Shown: one piece after another, positions 34,014 through 41,769 of the stretch
Position numbering within the stretch: the stretch's first letter is position 1
How the letters are laid out: each line of letters starts with the position of its first letter
Source of the DNA: an uncultured Ruminococcus sp.
GTDB lineage: Bacteria > Bacillota > Clostridia > Oscillospirales > Acutalibacteraceae
DNA length: 64,000 nucleotides
Direction: 5' to 3'
Assembly (NCBI GenBank): GCA_900539465.1
Contig: UQCF01000008.1
Location: forward strand, 1 to 64,000
The notes under the pieces: generated by a model
What the model was told of the DNA's origin: nothing
Seen by the model: only the letters and a program-made list of their open reading frames with translations
Databases searched by the model: none
Program-made: the position numbers and the translations under genes

Positions 34014-35234
34014 TTACCGCTGCCTGTAAGCTTTTAAAAAATCCTTGAGCGCATCCATGGCTTTTATCAAAACTTTTTCTTCCGGCAGATAGACTATTCT
34101 GAAATGATCGGGCTCATTCCAATGAAAGCCCTTGCCGTGAGTGAACAGAATTTTTTTCTCCTTTAAAAAGTCGAGCACAAATTTTTCGTCGTCCGTTATA
34201 TTAAAATGCTTTGTGTCGATTTTTGGGAAAATATAAAAGGCGGCTTTCGGCTTAACCGCGCTGAGACCCGGTATATCTTTTATCGCATTGCAAATTACTT
34301 CGCGCTGTTCATATATTCTGCCGCCGGGGGCAATAAGAGCTTTGGTTTCGCTTTCAAGCTTCAGCGCGGTTGCGATTACGGACTGTGCGGGTACGTTTGA
34401 GCAAAGTCTCATAGAGCTTAAAAGGTTTAAGCCCTCAATATATCCGCGCGTATCTTTTTTGTTGCCGCAAAGGCTCATCCAGCCGCAGCGGTAGCCTGCG
34501 ATAAGGTGTGATTTTGAAAGGCCGTTAAACGTAACCGTCAGCGTTTCGGGTGCGAGCGATGCTATTGAGACGTGCTCTTCTCCGTCCATTACAAGGCGGT
34601 CATAAATTTCGTCCGCAAAAATAATCAGGTCGTTTTCTACTGCAATGTCCGCAATTTTTTGCAAAATCTCTTTTGGATAAAGCGCGCCCGTCGGGTTGTT
34701 GGGGTTAATTATAACTATGCCTTTTGTGTTCATGGTGATTTTGCTCTTTATGTCTTCAATATCCGGCATCCAGTCGGATTTTTCATCGCATAAATAATGC
34801 ACCGCCTTGCCGCCTGCAAGAGTGACCGAGGCAGTCCACAAGGGGTAATCGGGCGAGGGAACGAGCACTTCGTCACCGCCGTCCAAAAGCCCCTGCATAG
34901 ACATTGTTATAAGCTCGCTGACGCCGTTGCCCGTGTAGACGTCGTCGGGAGTTACACCGGCAATATTTTTCTTTTGGGTGCAGTATTCGGCGATTGCTTC
35001 TCTGGCAGAGAGCAAACCTTTTGATGTGGAGTAGCCCTCGGTGCTTTCGAGCGAGTGCGAAAGCTTTTCTGTTATTTCTTTGGGTGCTTTGAAGCCGAAC
35101 GGCGCGGGGTTGCCTATGTTGAGTTTTAAAACTTTTGTTCCGTTTGCCGCCATTCTCTCCGCTTCGTCCATAATCGGACCTCTTATGTCATAACAAACGT
35201 TATCAAGCTTTGATGATTTTTCTGCTTTTTTCAT
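34014..35234 (-). CDS. Class I/II aminotransferase, AlaA-like
   Basis: A 406-residue PLP-dependent aminotransferase, fold type I. KLNIGNPAPFGF at the N-terminus, SPDYPLWTASV, INPNNPTGALYPKE, FADEIYDRL, and the PLP-binding Lys in FNGLSKSHLIAGYRCGW. The pattern fits the AlaA/YfbQ alanine aminotransferase group (pyruvate plus glutamate to alanine), though aspartate or branched-chain use cannot be excluded. The gene is preceded by a T-box leader, so it responds to an uncharged tRNA, consistent with an amino-acid biosynthetic role. Confidence 0.9.
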   Translation of the reverse strand: MKKAEKSSKLDNVCYDIRGPIMDEAERMAANGTKVLKLNIGNPAPFGFKAPKEITEKLSHSLESTEGYSTSKGLLSAREAIAEYCTQKKNIAGVTPDDVYTGNGVSELITMSMQGLLDGGDEVLVPSPDYPLWTASVTLAGGKAVHYLCDEKSDWMPDIEDIKSKITMNTKGIVIINPNNPTGALYPKEILQKIADIAVENDLIIFADEIYDRLVMDGEEHVSIASLAPETLTVTFNGLSKSHLIAGYRCGWMSLCGNKKDTRGYIEGLNLLSSMRLCSNVPAQSVIATALKLESETKALIAPGGRIYEQREVICNAIKDIPGLSAVKPKAAFYIFPKIDTKHFNITDDEKFVLDFLKEKKILFTHGKGFHWNEPDHFRIVYLPEEKVLIKAMDALKDFLKAYRQR

Positions 35235-35295
35235 TGCGCGTACATTCCTTTCTTGTTTATGATGTCAATGTTAATATTATTTGCAAAATATAAAA

Positions 35296-35573
35296 TCAAA
35301 AACGCCCTGAACGCATTTCGTGCGCTCAGGGCGAAATTATATCCGTGTTACCACCTGAATTCAAAGCCGTCGGCTTTGCTCTTTATCGGTACTCTTCATA
35401 CCGCGCTCCCATAACGCGGAGCAAACGCCGTGACTTACAAGATATTAAATCCTTCGGTACGGTGCTCGGGGAGGGCTTCGGCACATCACTCTCGGGGGCT
35501 TACACCTGCCGCCCTCTCTCTGCGCTTTGCTTTGTGCTTACTCATTCCCGTCAAAGCAGTTTATATTTTGTTT
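35296..35573 (-). promoter_or_regulatory. T-box riboswitch leader
   Basis: On the minus strand the T-box sequence AGGTGGTAACACGGAT is at 35356-35341, followed by the terminator stem CGCCCTGAGCGCAC / GTGC..TTCAGGGCG and a T-run (35333-35296). The ~200 nt above can form a long stem I, with GAGGGC-GGCA pairing to TGCC-GAA-GCCCTC. It fills the 374-bp gap between the lipid kinase and aminotransferase genes. The specifier triplet could not be fixed by eye, so the tRNA is not assigned. Confidence 0.92.
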
Positions 35574-35579
35574 TAAATG

Positions 35580-35607
35580 ATGATACCACTTAAAAAATAT
35601 TTGTCAA
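35580..35607 (-). promoter_or_regulatory. Promoter of the T-box/aminotransferase unit
   Basis: On the minus strand TTGACA (35607-35602), 16-bp spacer, TATCAT (35585-35580); it lies right at the stop of the upstream lipid kinase gene. Confidence 0.65.
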
Positions 35608-35608
35608 G

Positions 35609-36508
35609 TCATCTGTAAATATTTATTGCTTTGTTAACATTTTCTATAACGGTGTGCGTGCCGCCGTTTACGTATTCACCGTCCGCTGTCCAGGCAATTT
35701 CATCATCAAAGAAAAATTCTATCTTTTTCCCCTGCTTAAATATTATGGAGTCGCACCTGTCATAGTTAATGGTTTTTGCGGCTATTAGCGTATCTTTCCA
35801 TCCGTTAAATGTTTTTGGGTTTTTAACGAGCATAACCTCAAACTTTCCGTCGTCAAGCTTTACTATTTTTGGGTCAAGCTTCATAACCTTTGCAACAGAG
35901 GTTGAGTTGCTGACCGCACCGTAAACATAGTCGCCCTCAAGCTCTTCGCCGTCAATGACAACACGCGCGTGAATGGGCTTTATTTCTTTTATGCAGTTGA
36001 TTGCTTCAAGCATATAAGCCGCGTGACCCATTGCGTTTTTTTTGCTTTGCGGAGTGCTGTAAGACGCGCGAGTAAATGCGCCGAAGCAGCTTATATATGA
36101 AAAATATCTTTCACCGTTAAACAAACCGAGGTCGTGCGGCTTGCTGTGGCCGCCGATGATTATTTCGAGTGCACGGCGTGTGTTGTTTGGTATGCCGAGC
36201 GTTTTTGCAAGGTCGTTTGTTGTGCCGGAGGGAATATATCCTATCGGCTTTTTTCTCGGCAAACGCATAACGCCGTTGATAACTTCGTTAAAAGTTCCGT
36301 CCCCTCCGCGGCAGATAATGATGTCATAATTTTCTGCCATATCGGTTACATAGTTTGTTGCGTCGCCGCGTGCGGTTGTGGCGCACATTGTCGGCTCAAT
36401 TCCGCATATACTGAGTTTTGTAAGGTCCAAAACCTGAGCTCTGACCCTTATTCTGCCCGCTTTGGGGTTCACTATAACAAGAGCCTTTTTCTTTTTGCCC
36501 ACAGCCAT
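35609..36508 (-). CDS. Diacylglycerol kinase family lipid kinase
   Basis: A 299-residue DagK/YegS-type lipid kinase. KALVIVNPKAGR near the N-terminus, the catalytic GGDGTFNEVING at about residues 66-77, PSGTTNDLAKTLGIP, and DDEIAWTADGE near the C-terminus. These enzymes phosphorylate diacylglycerol or related lipids at the membrane inner face. Start at 36508 with GGAGG upstream; the frame to 36547 is not needed. Divergent from the Fe-ADH-like gene with 169 bp between. Confidence 0.92.
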   Translation of the reverse strand: MAVGKKKKALVIVNPKAGRIRVRAQVLDLTKLSICGIEPTMCATTARGDATNYVTDMAENYDIIICRGGDGTFNEVINGVMRLPRKKPIGYIPSGTTNDLAKTLGIPNNTRRALEIIIGGHSKPHDLGLFNGERYFSYISCFGAFTRASYSTPQSKKNAMGHAAYMLEAINCIKEIKPIHARVVIDGEELEGDYVYGAVSNSTSVAKVMKLDPKIVKLDDGKFEVMLVKNPKTFNGWKDTLIAAKTINYDRCDSIIFKQGKKIEFFFDDEIAWTADGEYVNGGTHTVIENVNKAINIYR

Positions 36509-36677
36509 CAATATGTCCTCCGCAATATTATAAATTAGAAAATACAACTATATCATACCAATAAATACATAAACTATCAAGGTTTTTTTGCCCGAAAACG
36601 ACAAATATAAAGATGTGTCGTATATTTTGGGCAAAAGAGTGTTCTGTGCCGGATTTTTTAGAATATGGAGGATATTT

Positions 36678-37733
36678 ATGGATGATATGAAGTTTCCGTC
36701 AAAACTTTTTTGCGGTATGGATTCGCTTGAAAAAATTTATGACGGCGATTATAAAAGTGTTTTAATAATTTCAAACGGCGGAGCTCCCATGAAAACGGGC
36801 TCGCTCTTAAAAATAAAAAGAAAATTTGAAATGGACGAAACAAAAGCAGAAATAATTATAAGCGACAGCGCACCCGAGCTTTTTGCGCTCACCCGCGAAT
36901 ATACAGAAAAGAATACGCCGGATATAATAATTGCCTTGGGCGGCGGCAAAACGCTTGACTGTGCCGCGGCAGTGTCAAATATCAGCGATATACCTTATGC
37001 CGCATTGCCTGAGGTTGCACCGACAGAGCTCACCGAGTATGATACACTCGATATATTCTTGTATAAGAAGATGCCGGAGATTTGCATACTTGACTCCGAA
37101 TTTATTATTGCCGCAAATTCCGGCAAAATCGCATATGAGGCGCTTGCGCTTATGTGCATGGGCGTTGAAAGCGCCGTCAAATCAAACAACAGATACGTTT
37201 CGCAAATCGCGTTGACGGCTGTCAGAGAGATATATAACAATATTCTTCCCTCATACAGGGGAGAAATATCCGCACGCGAAAATTTATGCTCTGCGATGTA
37301 TGCGGCTTTCACGGCTTTTATAAATTCATTTGAGTATTCGTGGCAGTCCGATTGCTACCGCGTCGCGTCTTTTTTTACCTCTTGGGGTATTCCCATGCTC
37401 ACGAGCGTTGCGGCGGCTTTTTCGGAGCTTTCGGAGGATTTATTTTGCGAAAATGAGCATAGATTCGCTTCGTTTGCCAAAGACCTCGGCTTATACAGTC
37501 AAGAGGAGCTTGCACCGCTTAATTTTATCGGTGACGTAAGAAAATTGCAGGCAATGCTCTGTGTGCCGTCGGCGCAAAGATCCTTCGGTATAAGCGAGGG
37601 AGAGTTTCGGAATATGTGCAAGGATATGCCCGATAAAGACCGTGAACTGATTTGCCGCTGTTATTACGGCAGCCTCGGATTTGTTAAAAGAGACGGAGCA
37701 TATGTTTCAAAAATGAGAGCCGATATATTATAA
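36678..37733 (+). CDS. Fe-ADH/glycerol-1-phosphate dehydrogenase-like protein lacking metal ligands
   Basis: A 351-residue protein of the iron-containing alcohol dehydrogenase fold. FPSKLFCGMDSLEKI at the N-terminus and ALGGGKTLDCAAAVS (dinucleotide-binding GGGSxxD loop) support this, as does PTELTEYDTLDIF. The usual metal ligands of the family, in DALTHAIEA and later His motifs, are not found: the region reads YEALALMCMGVESA and no His-rich segment follows. It may bind nucleotide without redox activity, or use a different centre. Start at 36678 after GGAGG. Divergent from a lipid kinase gene. Confidence 0.7.
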   Translation: MDDMKFPSKLFCGMDSLEKIYDGDYKSVLIISNGGAPMKTGSLLKIKRKFEMDETKAEIIISDSAPELFALTREYTEKNTPDIIIALGGGKTLDCAAAVSNISDIPYAALPEVAPTELTEYDTLDIFLYKKMPEICILDSEFIIAANSGKIAYEALALMCMGVESAVKSNNRYVSQIALTAVREIYNNILPSYRGEISARENLCSAMYAAFTAFINSFEYSWQSDCYRVASFFTSWGIPMLTSVAAAFSELSEDLFCENEHRFASFAKDLGLYSQEELAPLNFIGDVRKLQAMLCVPSAQRSFGISEGEFRNMCKDMPDKDRELICRCYYGSLGFVKRDGAYVSKMRADIL

Positions 37734-37738
37734 TTCGG

Positions 37739-37767
37739 TTGACTTTTAAATCTCTTAAATATATAAT
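37739..37767 (+). promoter_or_regulatory. Promoter of the dockerin gene
   Basis: TTGACT (37739-37744), 17-bp spacer, TATAAT (37762-37767). Confidence 0.7.
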
Positions 37768-37813
37768 AAAAATAAGATAAATTCAGTCTTAGTAATTTAA
37801 GGGAGGACTTTTT

Positions 37814-38503
37814 TTGAAAACTTTAAGAAGATTTCTGTGCGTAGTGCTGGCTTTGGCAATGTCATTGGGTATATGCTCAAGCTTTGCTTATGCAAAAGCT
37901 ACGGTGACGGACGTTAAAATATTAACACCGCCCTCAAAAACAACATTCTATAAGGGCAGTGACTGGGATTACGGAATTTGGCAGGCATCCGGCGAAGAAG
38001 AAGAAATTTACTGGCAGTGGGAATCCGGCAAAAAAATAAGCTTTCTCAAAAATGCCGGCAGCGGACTTTATCCCGAACGCGGAATGATAGACATGTCGGG
38101 TCTTGTTATTGAGGTAACATACAGTGACAAAACCAAAAAGACGATTGCCTACAAAGAAACCAAAAATTCAAAGGGTATTGTTGTTGCGAATATACTTGTT
38201 TCGCCCGTGAAAGGCGAATTCTACGTCGGCAAAAACAAGCTGGAGGTTTATCTTTCGGATAACATCTATGCCTGTGACAGCTATGAAATAGAAATATCGC
38301 AGTCCGCAAAGCCGCAAAGGTCAATGGGCGATGTGAACGGCGATTATAAAATAAATTCCAACGACGCTCTTTTGGTGCTCATGCACGCCGTGGGCGAGAG
38401 AACCTTGCCCGCGAACGACAAAAAATATGCGGATATGAACAGCGACGGAAAAATCAACAGCCTTGACGCTCTTATGATATTGAGAAAAGCGGTAGGCATG
38501 TAA
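37814..38503 (+). CDS. Secreted protein with Ig-like domain and type I dockerin
   Basis: A 229-residue exported protein starting at a TTG with GGGAGGA upstream. Signal peptide at 1-27 (ending SFAYA). Residues 30-165 contain a bacterial Ig-like segment (TDVKILTPPSKTTFYKG ... VIEVTYSDKTKKTI). Residues 172-229 form a type I dockerin with two calcium loops: GDVNGDYKINSNDALLVL and ADMNSDGKINSLDALMIL. Dockerins bind cohesins on scaffoldins or on the cell surface; none is in the window. No catalytic domain was recognised, so it may be an adaptor or surface protein. Confidence 0.88.
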   Translation: MKTLRRFLCVVLALAMSLGICSSFAYAKATVTDVKILTPPSKTTFYKGSDWDYGIWQASGEEEEIYWQWESGKKISFLKNAGSGLYPERGMIDMSGLVIEVTYSDKTKKTIAYKETKNSKGIVVANILVSPVKGEFYVGKNKLEVYLSDNIYACDSYEIEISQSAKPQRSMGDVNGDYKINSNDALLVLMHAVGERTLPANDKKYADMNSDGKINSLDALMILRKAVGM

Positions 38504-38519
38504 TATTTTTATAAAAATA

Positions 38520-38563
38520 AAGCAGATATAAAGACGGTTAAATCTTTATATCTGCTTTTTTTA
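38520..38563. terminator. Bidirectional terminator
   Basis: AGCAGATATAAAGA / TCTTTATATCTGCT arms, eight-base loop, T-run on the right, between convergent dockerin and flavoprotein genes. Confidence 0.9.
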
Positions 38564-38572
38564 TGCTTTGAT

Positions 38573-39943
38573 TTATTCACCCTCGGCAATTCTGCGTGCA
38601 ACATAAACGCCGCTTGCGGACGCGTGCGAGAGCGAGTGCGTAACGCCGCTGCCGTCGCCGATTATATAAAGCCCTTTGTATTTGGTCTCGAGGTTATCGT
38701 CAATGATAACCTCCATGTTATAAAACTTAACTTCAACACCGTAAAGAAGTGTGTCGTCGTTTGCCGTGCCGGGCGCGATTTTATCAAGAGCATAAATCAT
38801 CTCGATAATTCCGTCAAGAATACGCTTTGGCAAAACAAGGCTCAAATCACCGGGTGTGGCAGAGAGTGTGGGTCTTACCATACCCTCTTCAATTCTTTTG
38901 GTGTTGCTCCTGCGTCCTCTCACAAGGTCGCCGAAACGCTGAACTATAACGCCGCCGCCGAGCATGTTTGAAAGGCGGGCAATGCTTTCGCCGTATTCAT
39001 TGCTGTCTTTAAACGGCTCTGAAAAATGCTTTGCAACAAGAAGCGCGAAGTTGGTGTTTTCGGTGCGCTTTGACGGGTCCTCATAGCTGTGACCGTTTGC
39101 GGTAACAATTCCGTTCGTGTTTTCGTTAACGACTATGCCGTAGGGGTTCATGCAGAAGGTTCTGACGTTATCCTCAAACTTTTCTGTTCTGTAAACGATT
39201 TTGCTCTCATAAAGCTCGTCTGTGAGATGAGAGAAGATAACCGCCGGCAGCTCAACTCTTACGCCAAGGTCAACTCTGTTTGATTTTGTGGGTATGTCAA
39301 GCTCTTTGCAGACGGATTCCATCCAGCTGCTGCCGCTTCTGCCGACAGAAACTATGCAGTATTTGCAGTCTGCCGTGCTGTCGCCGCTGTGGATTCTGTA
39401 TCCGCCGTCGATAACCTCGATTTTTTGAACAGGGGAGTTGAAGTGGAAATCAACCTTATCTTTAAGCTCTGCATATATGTTTTCAAGAACAACATAGTTT
39501 ATATCCGTGCCGAGGTGGCGAACGGACGCGTCAAGAAGCCGGAGCTTGTTCTGAATACATAATTTTTTAAATTTGGTGCCTGCGGTCGAATACATTTTTG
39601 TGCCCTCGCCGCCGTGCGATACGTTTATTTCATCAACATACTTCATAAGCTCAATGGCTTTTTTGCTGCCGATGTGCTCGTGAAGAGTGCCGCCGAAATT
39701 GTTTGTTATGTTATATTTGCCGTCAGAGAATGCTCCCGCACCGCCGAAACCGCTCATAATAGCGCAGGTTTTGCATTTGATACAGCTTTTTACTTTTTCG
39801 CCGTCAATGGGGCAGCGCCTTTTTTGAAGCGGCTGACCTGCTTCGTATACGGCAATTTTAAGGTCTTTGTTTTTATGAGTAAGTTCATAGGCAGAGAATA
39901 TTCCTCCGGGACCCGCACCTATAATTATTACGTCATACTTCAT
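38573..39943 (-). CDS. FAD-dependent dehydrogenase, COG2509 type
   Basis: A 456-residue flavoprotein. The FAD-binding Rossmann motif VIIIGAGPGGIFSAYEL starts at residue 5. A Cys-rich stretch (CIKCKTCAIMSGFGGAGAFSDGK) near residues 53-75 and the C-terminal IIGDGSGVTHSLSHASASG are typical of COG2509. The reaction is unknown for most members; electron transfer or tRNA-related roles have been considered. It is a single-gene unit. Confidence 0.88.
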   Translation of the reverse strand: MKYDVIIIGAGPGGIFSAYELTHKNKDLKIAVYEAGQPLQKRRCPIDGEKVKSCIKCKTCAIMSGFGGAGAFSDGKYNITNNFGGTLHEHIGSKKAIELMKYVDEINVSHGGEGTKMYSTAGTKFKKLCIQNKLRLLDASVRHLGTDINYVVLENIYAELKDKVDFHFNSPVQKIEVIDGGYRIHSGDSTADCKYCIVSVGRSGSSWMESVCKELDIPTKSNRVDLGVRVELPAVIFSHLTDELYESKIVYRTEKFEDNVRTFCMNPYGIVVNENTNGIVTANGHSYEDPSKRTENTNFALLVAKHFSEPFKDSNEYGESIARLSNMLGGGVIVQRFGDLVRGRRSNTKRIEEGMVRPTLSATPGDLSLVLPKRILDGIIEMIYALDKIAPGTANDDTLLYGVEVKFYNMEVIIDDNLETKYKGLYIIGDGSGVTHSLSHASASGVYVARRIAEGE

Positions 39944-40045
39944 TTTTAAAACCTCATTTCAATCTTTATGCGGAAAAGCCCGCCGAAATATTATATAATT
40001 TTAATGATACCGCTGTCAAGCCCTTGCAGTCTTAATAACGCCATA

Positions 40046-40076
40046 ATAAAAGGACTGCACGTCGGCAGCCCTTTGG
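40046..40076 (-). terminator. Terminator of the YabE-like gene
   Basis: AAAGGGCTGC / GCAGTCCTTTT arms on the minus strand just after the stop at 40089. Confidence 0.7.
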
Positions 40077-40088
40077 GTGTTTATTTAA

Positions 40089-41369
40089 TTAAAGAACGTA
40101 AATAGTTACGCCTCTGCGGCCGAAGCGTGCACACTCGCTGTAAGTGTTCATATAAAGGTCGCAAAGAGTGGCGCGGTTGCCGGTCCATTTTGTAAATCCG
40201 CCGGTATCCTCCGCAAAGCTGTAGCCGTAAACGAATTTGCCGTCGTTAGATACAATCCACATTGCTGTGTGGTAGGGTATCTGTCTGGGGTTTACCGCAA
40301 CATAGCCGGGTTTTACCGCTTTGCCGGTGGCTGTTCTGCCGCCGCCGTAATATGCCGAAGCCGTGCCGACGTATTTCTTTTTATAAGAAGCGGGGGTGTT
40401 GTTTGCCGTCAGCTCAAGTGACGAGGGGGGAGCGATTACGGATATTGTTTTAACTCCGCTTGCAAGCTTAACACCGCTTGCCTTAACGCCTGCCGACGCC
40501 GCCTGTGCAACCGACTTTGTGCCTACAAGTCTTATTTCTTCAACGGCTTCTTTGGTTATCTGTGTGTCTTTAAGGGTTGACTCCGAAAGCTCGCCGTCAA
40601 CGTATTTGTCGGTGTAGGTGAGAGTCTTTTCACCGTTTACACCCTTTTGCTTGATTTTTGACTGACCTTTGTTAAGGGTTGCTGTTTTTTCTTCTTTTAC
40701 AGAGTATTTAATCTCTTGAGTGTCGGTTCTTTCAACATATTCTATTCTTGTGAGCTTAACGGTTGAGTTTTGTGTTATCTGCTCGTCAAGAGGATGAGAG
40801 ATTATATCGTCGTCATCATATGTGATAACCGCCTTGTTGAGTGCATCTGCAACCGTGCCGGAGCACATATAAACGGTTGTGAGATCGCCGTCTGCCGAAA
40901 TTGTAACAGAAAACGCGCGCTTGATTTTAATTTCAAGTCCGTCTGTAACATAATCGTTAAGCGAGCAGCCCTCAACCTCGTCATAATCGCCCATTTCAAT
41001 GCCGGCTTCTTTTATAACGTCGCTTACAAGGCCGTGACCGCGGTATGATACGGTTTTGTCACCGTCGATAATTGTAACGTCGCTGACCGATTCAAGGCTT
41101 ATTATGCCGTAGCTTTCGAGAAGACTGTCGTCTATAAAATCGGTTTCTTCGTCATACTCTATGCCGCTCTGGTTGAGAATATCTTCTGCCGAGGTGCGGT
41201 GTGTGGATATTTCGTGCTCTTCGCCGTTTACATAAATCTTAACCGTGTTGGCACCCGAAACGGTGACTATAAGGTTTGCGGCGCAAAGAGCAAGGCACAT
41301 AACGGTTGTTGCCGCTTTTATTCGTGATTCATAAATGAATCCCCACAGTGCCTTAAGTTTGTTTCTCAT
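40089..41369 (-). CDS. YabE-like cell-wall protein (DUF348, G5, 3D domains)
   Basis: A 426-residue surface protein related to YabE/Rpf-type cell-wall hydrolases. An N-terminal membrane anchor (residues 18-38) is followed by two or three DUF348 repeats (VKIYVNGEEHEISTHRTSAEDIL near 45-66, and two later), a G5 domain (about 215-290), and a C-terminal 3D domain (335-426: ASAYYGGGRTATG, AEDTGGF). The 3D domain acts as a lytic transglycosylase in related proteins. The first of the three Asp is Asn (AVNP), a change common in clostridial relatives. Start at 41369 with AAGGAG upstream. Confidence 0.88.
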   Translation of the reverse strand: MRNKLKALWGFIYESRIKAATTVMCLALCAANLIVTVSGANTVKIYVNGEEHEISTHRTSAEDILNQSGIEYDEETDFIDDSLLESYGIISLESVSDVTIIDGDKTVSYRGHGLVSDVIKEAGIEMGDYDEVEGCSLNDYVTDGLEIKIKRAFSVTISADGDLTTVYMCSGTVADALNKAVITYDDDDIISHPLDEQITQNSTVKLTRIEYVERTDTQEIKYSVKEEKTATLNKGQSKIKQKGVNGEKTLTYTDKYVDGELSESTLKDTQITKEAVEEIRLVGTKSVAQAASAGVKASGVKLASGVKTISVIAPPSSLELTANNTPASYKKKYVGTASAYYGGGRTATGKAVKPGYVAVNPRQIPYHTAMWIVSNDGKFVYGYSFAEDTGGFTKWTGNRATLCDLYMNTYSECARFGRRGVTIYVL

Positions 41370-41470
41370 TGTAATAAACTCCTTTTCTGCAGCGGAAAAT
41401 CCGCTTTGACAGGTTGTTTTAATCTGCATTTTTGTTGCCTGACATTACTATTTTGTCTGCAACATCGGCT

Positions 41471-41499
41471 ATTATAGTGAAACTGTTACGATGTGTCAA
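41471..41499 (-). promoter_or_regulatory. Promoter of the YabE-like gene
   Basis: On the minus strand TTGACA (41499-41494), 17-bp spacer, TATAAT (41476-41471), exact consensus. The gap 41370-41769 otherwise holds AT-rich DNA and the lepA promoter; no gene was seen. Confidence 0.8.
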
Positions 41500-41710
41500 A
41501 TAAAATCAAAACAATTTTTTGTTTAAAATCCACAAAAAACGGCTGCGATAAAACGGCGAAAAGCAAAATTATCGGTCGTTTATTTCTGAAAAAGAATAAT
41601 TATTTGTGAAAATTCTAAAAAGTTACAAATGGTTACATTTATGGCTTAAAACGAGGGCAAAAATAACATTTTTGTAATTTTTAATTCTTAAAAAGAAAAT
41701 AATTATAGAT

Positions 41711-41739
41711 TTGCAATGCCGCGCTCTGTATGTTATAAT
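41711..41739 (+). promoter_or_regulatory. Promoter of lepA
   Basis: TTGCAA (41711-41716), 17-bp spacer, TATAAT (41734-41739). Confidence 0.65.
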
Positions 41740-41769
41740 CTATAGGCAGAAATTTTTCGGGGTGATAAA

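Noticed and set aside
37814..38503. A cellulosome gene cluster
   Set aside because: Only one dockerin and no cohesin, cellulase or carbohydrate-binding module are seen nearby.
40089..41369. Asn in place of the first Asp of the 3D domain as a sign of inactivity
   Set aside because: From general knowledge the AVNP form is common in clostridial relatives of this protein, so it was not treated as notable.
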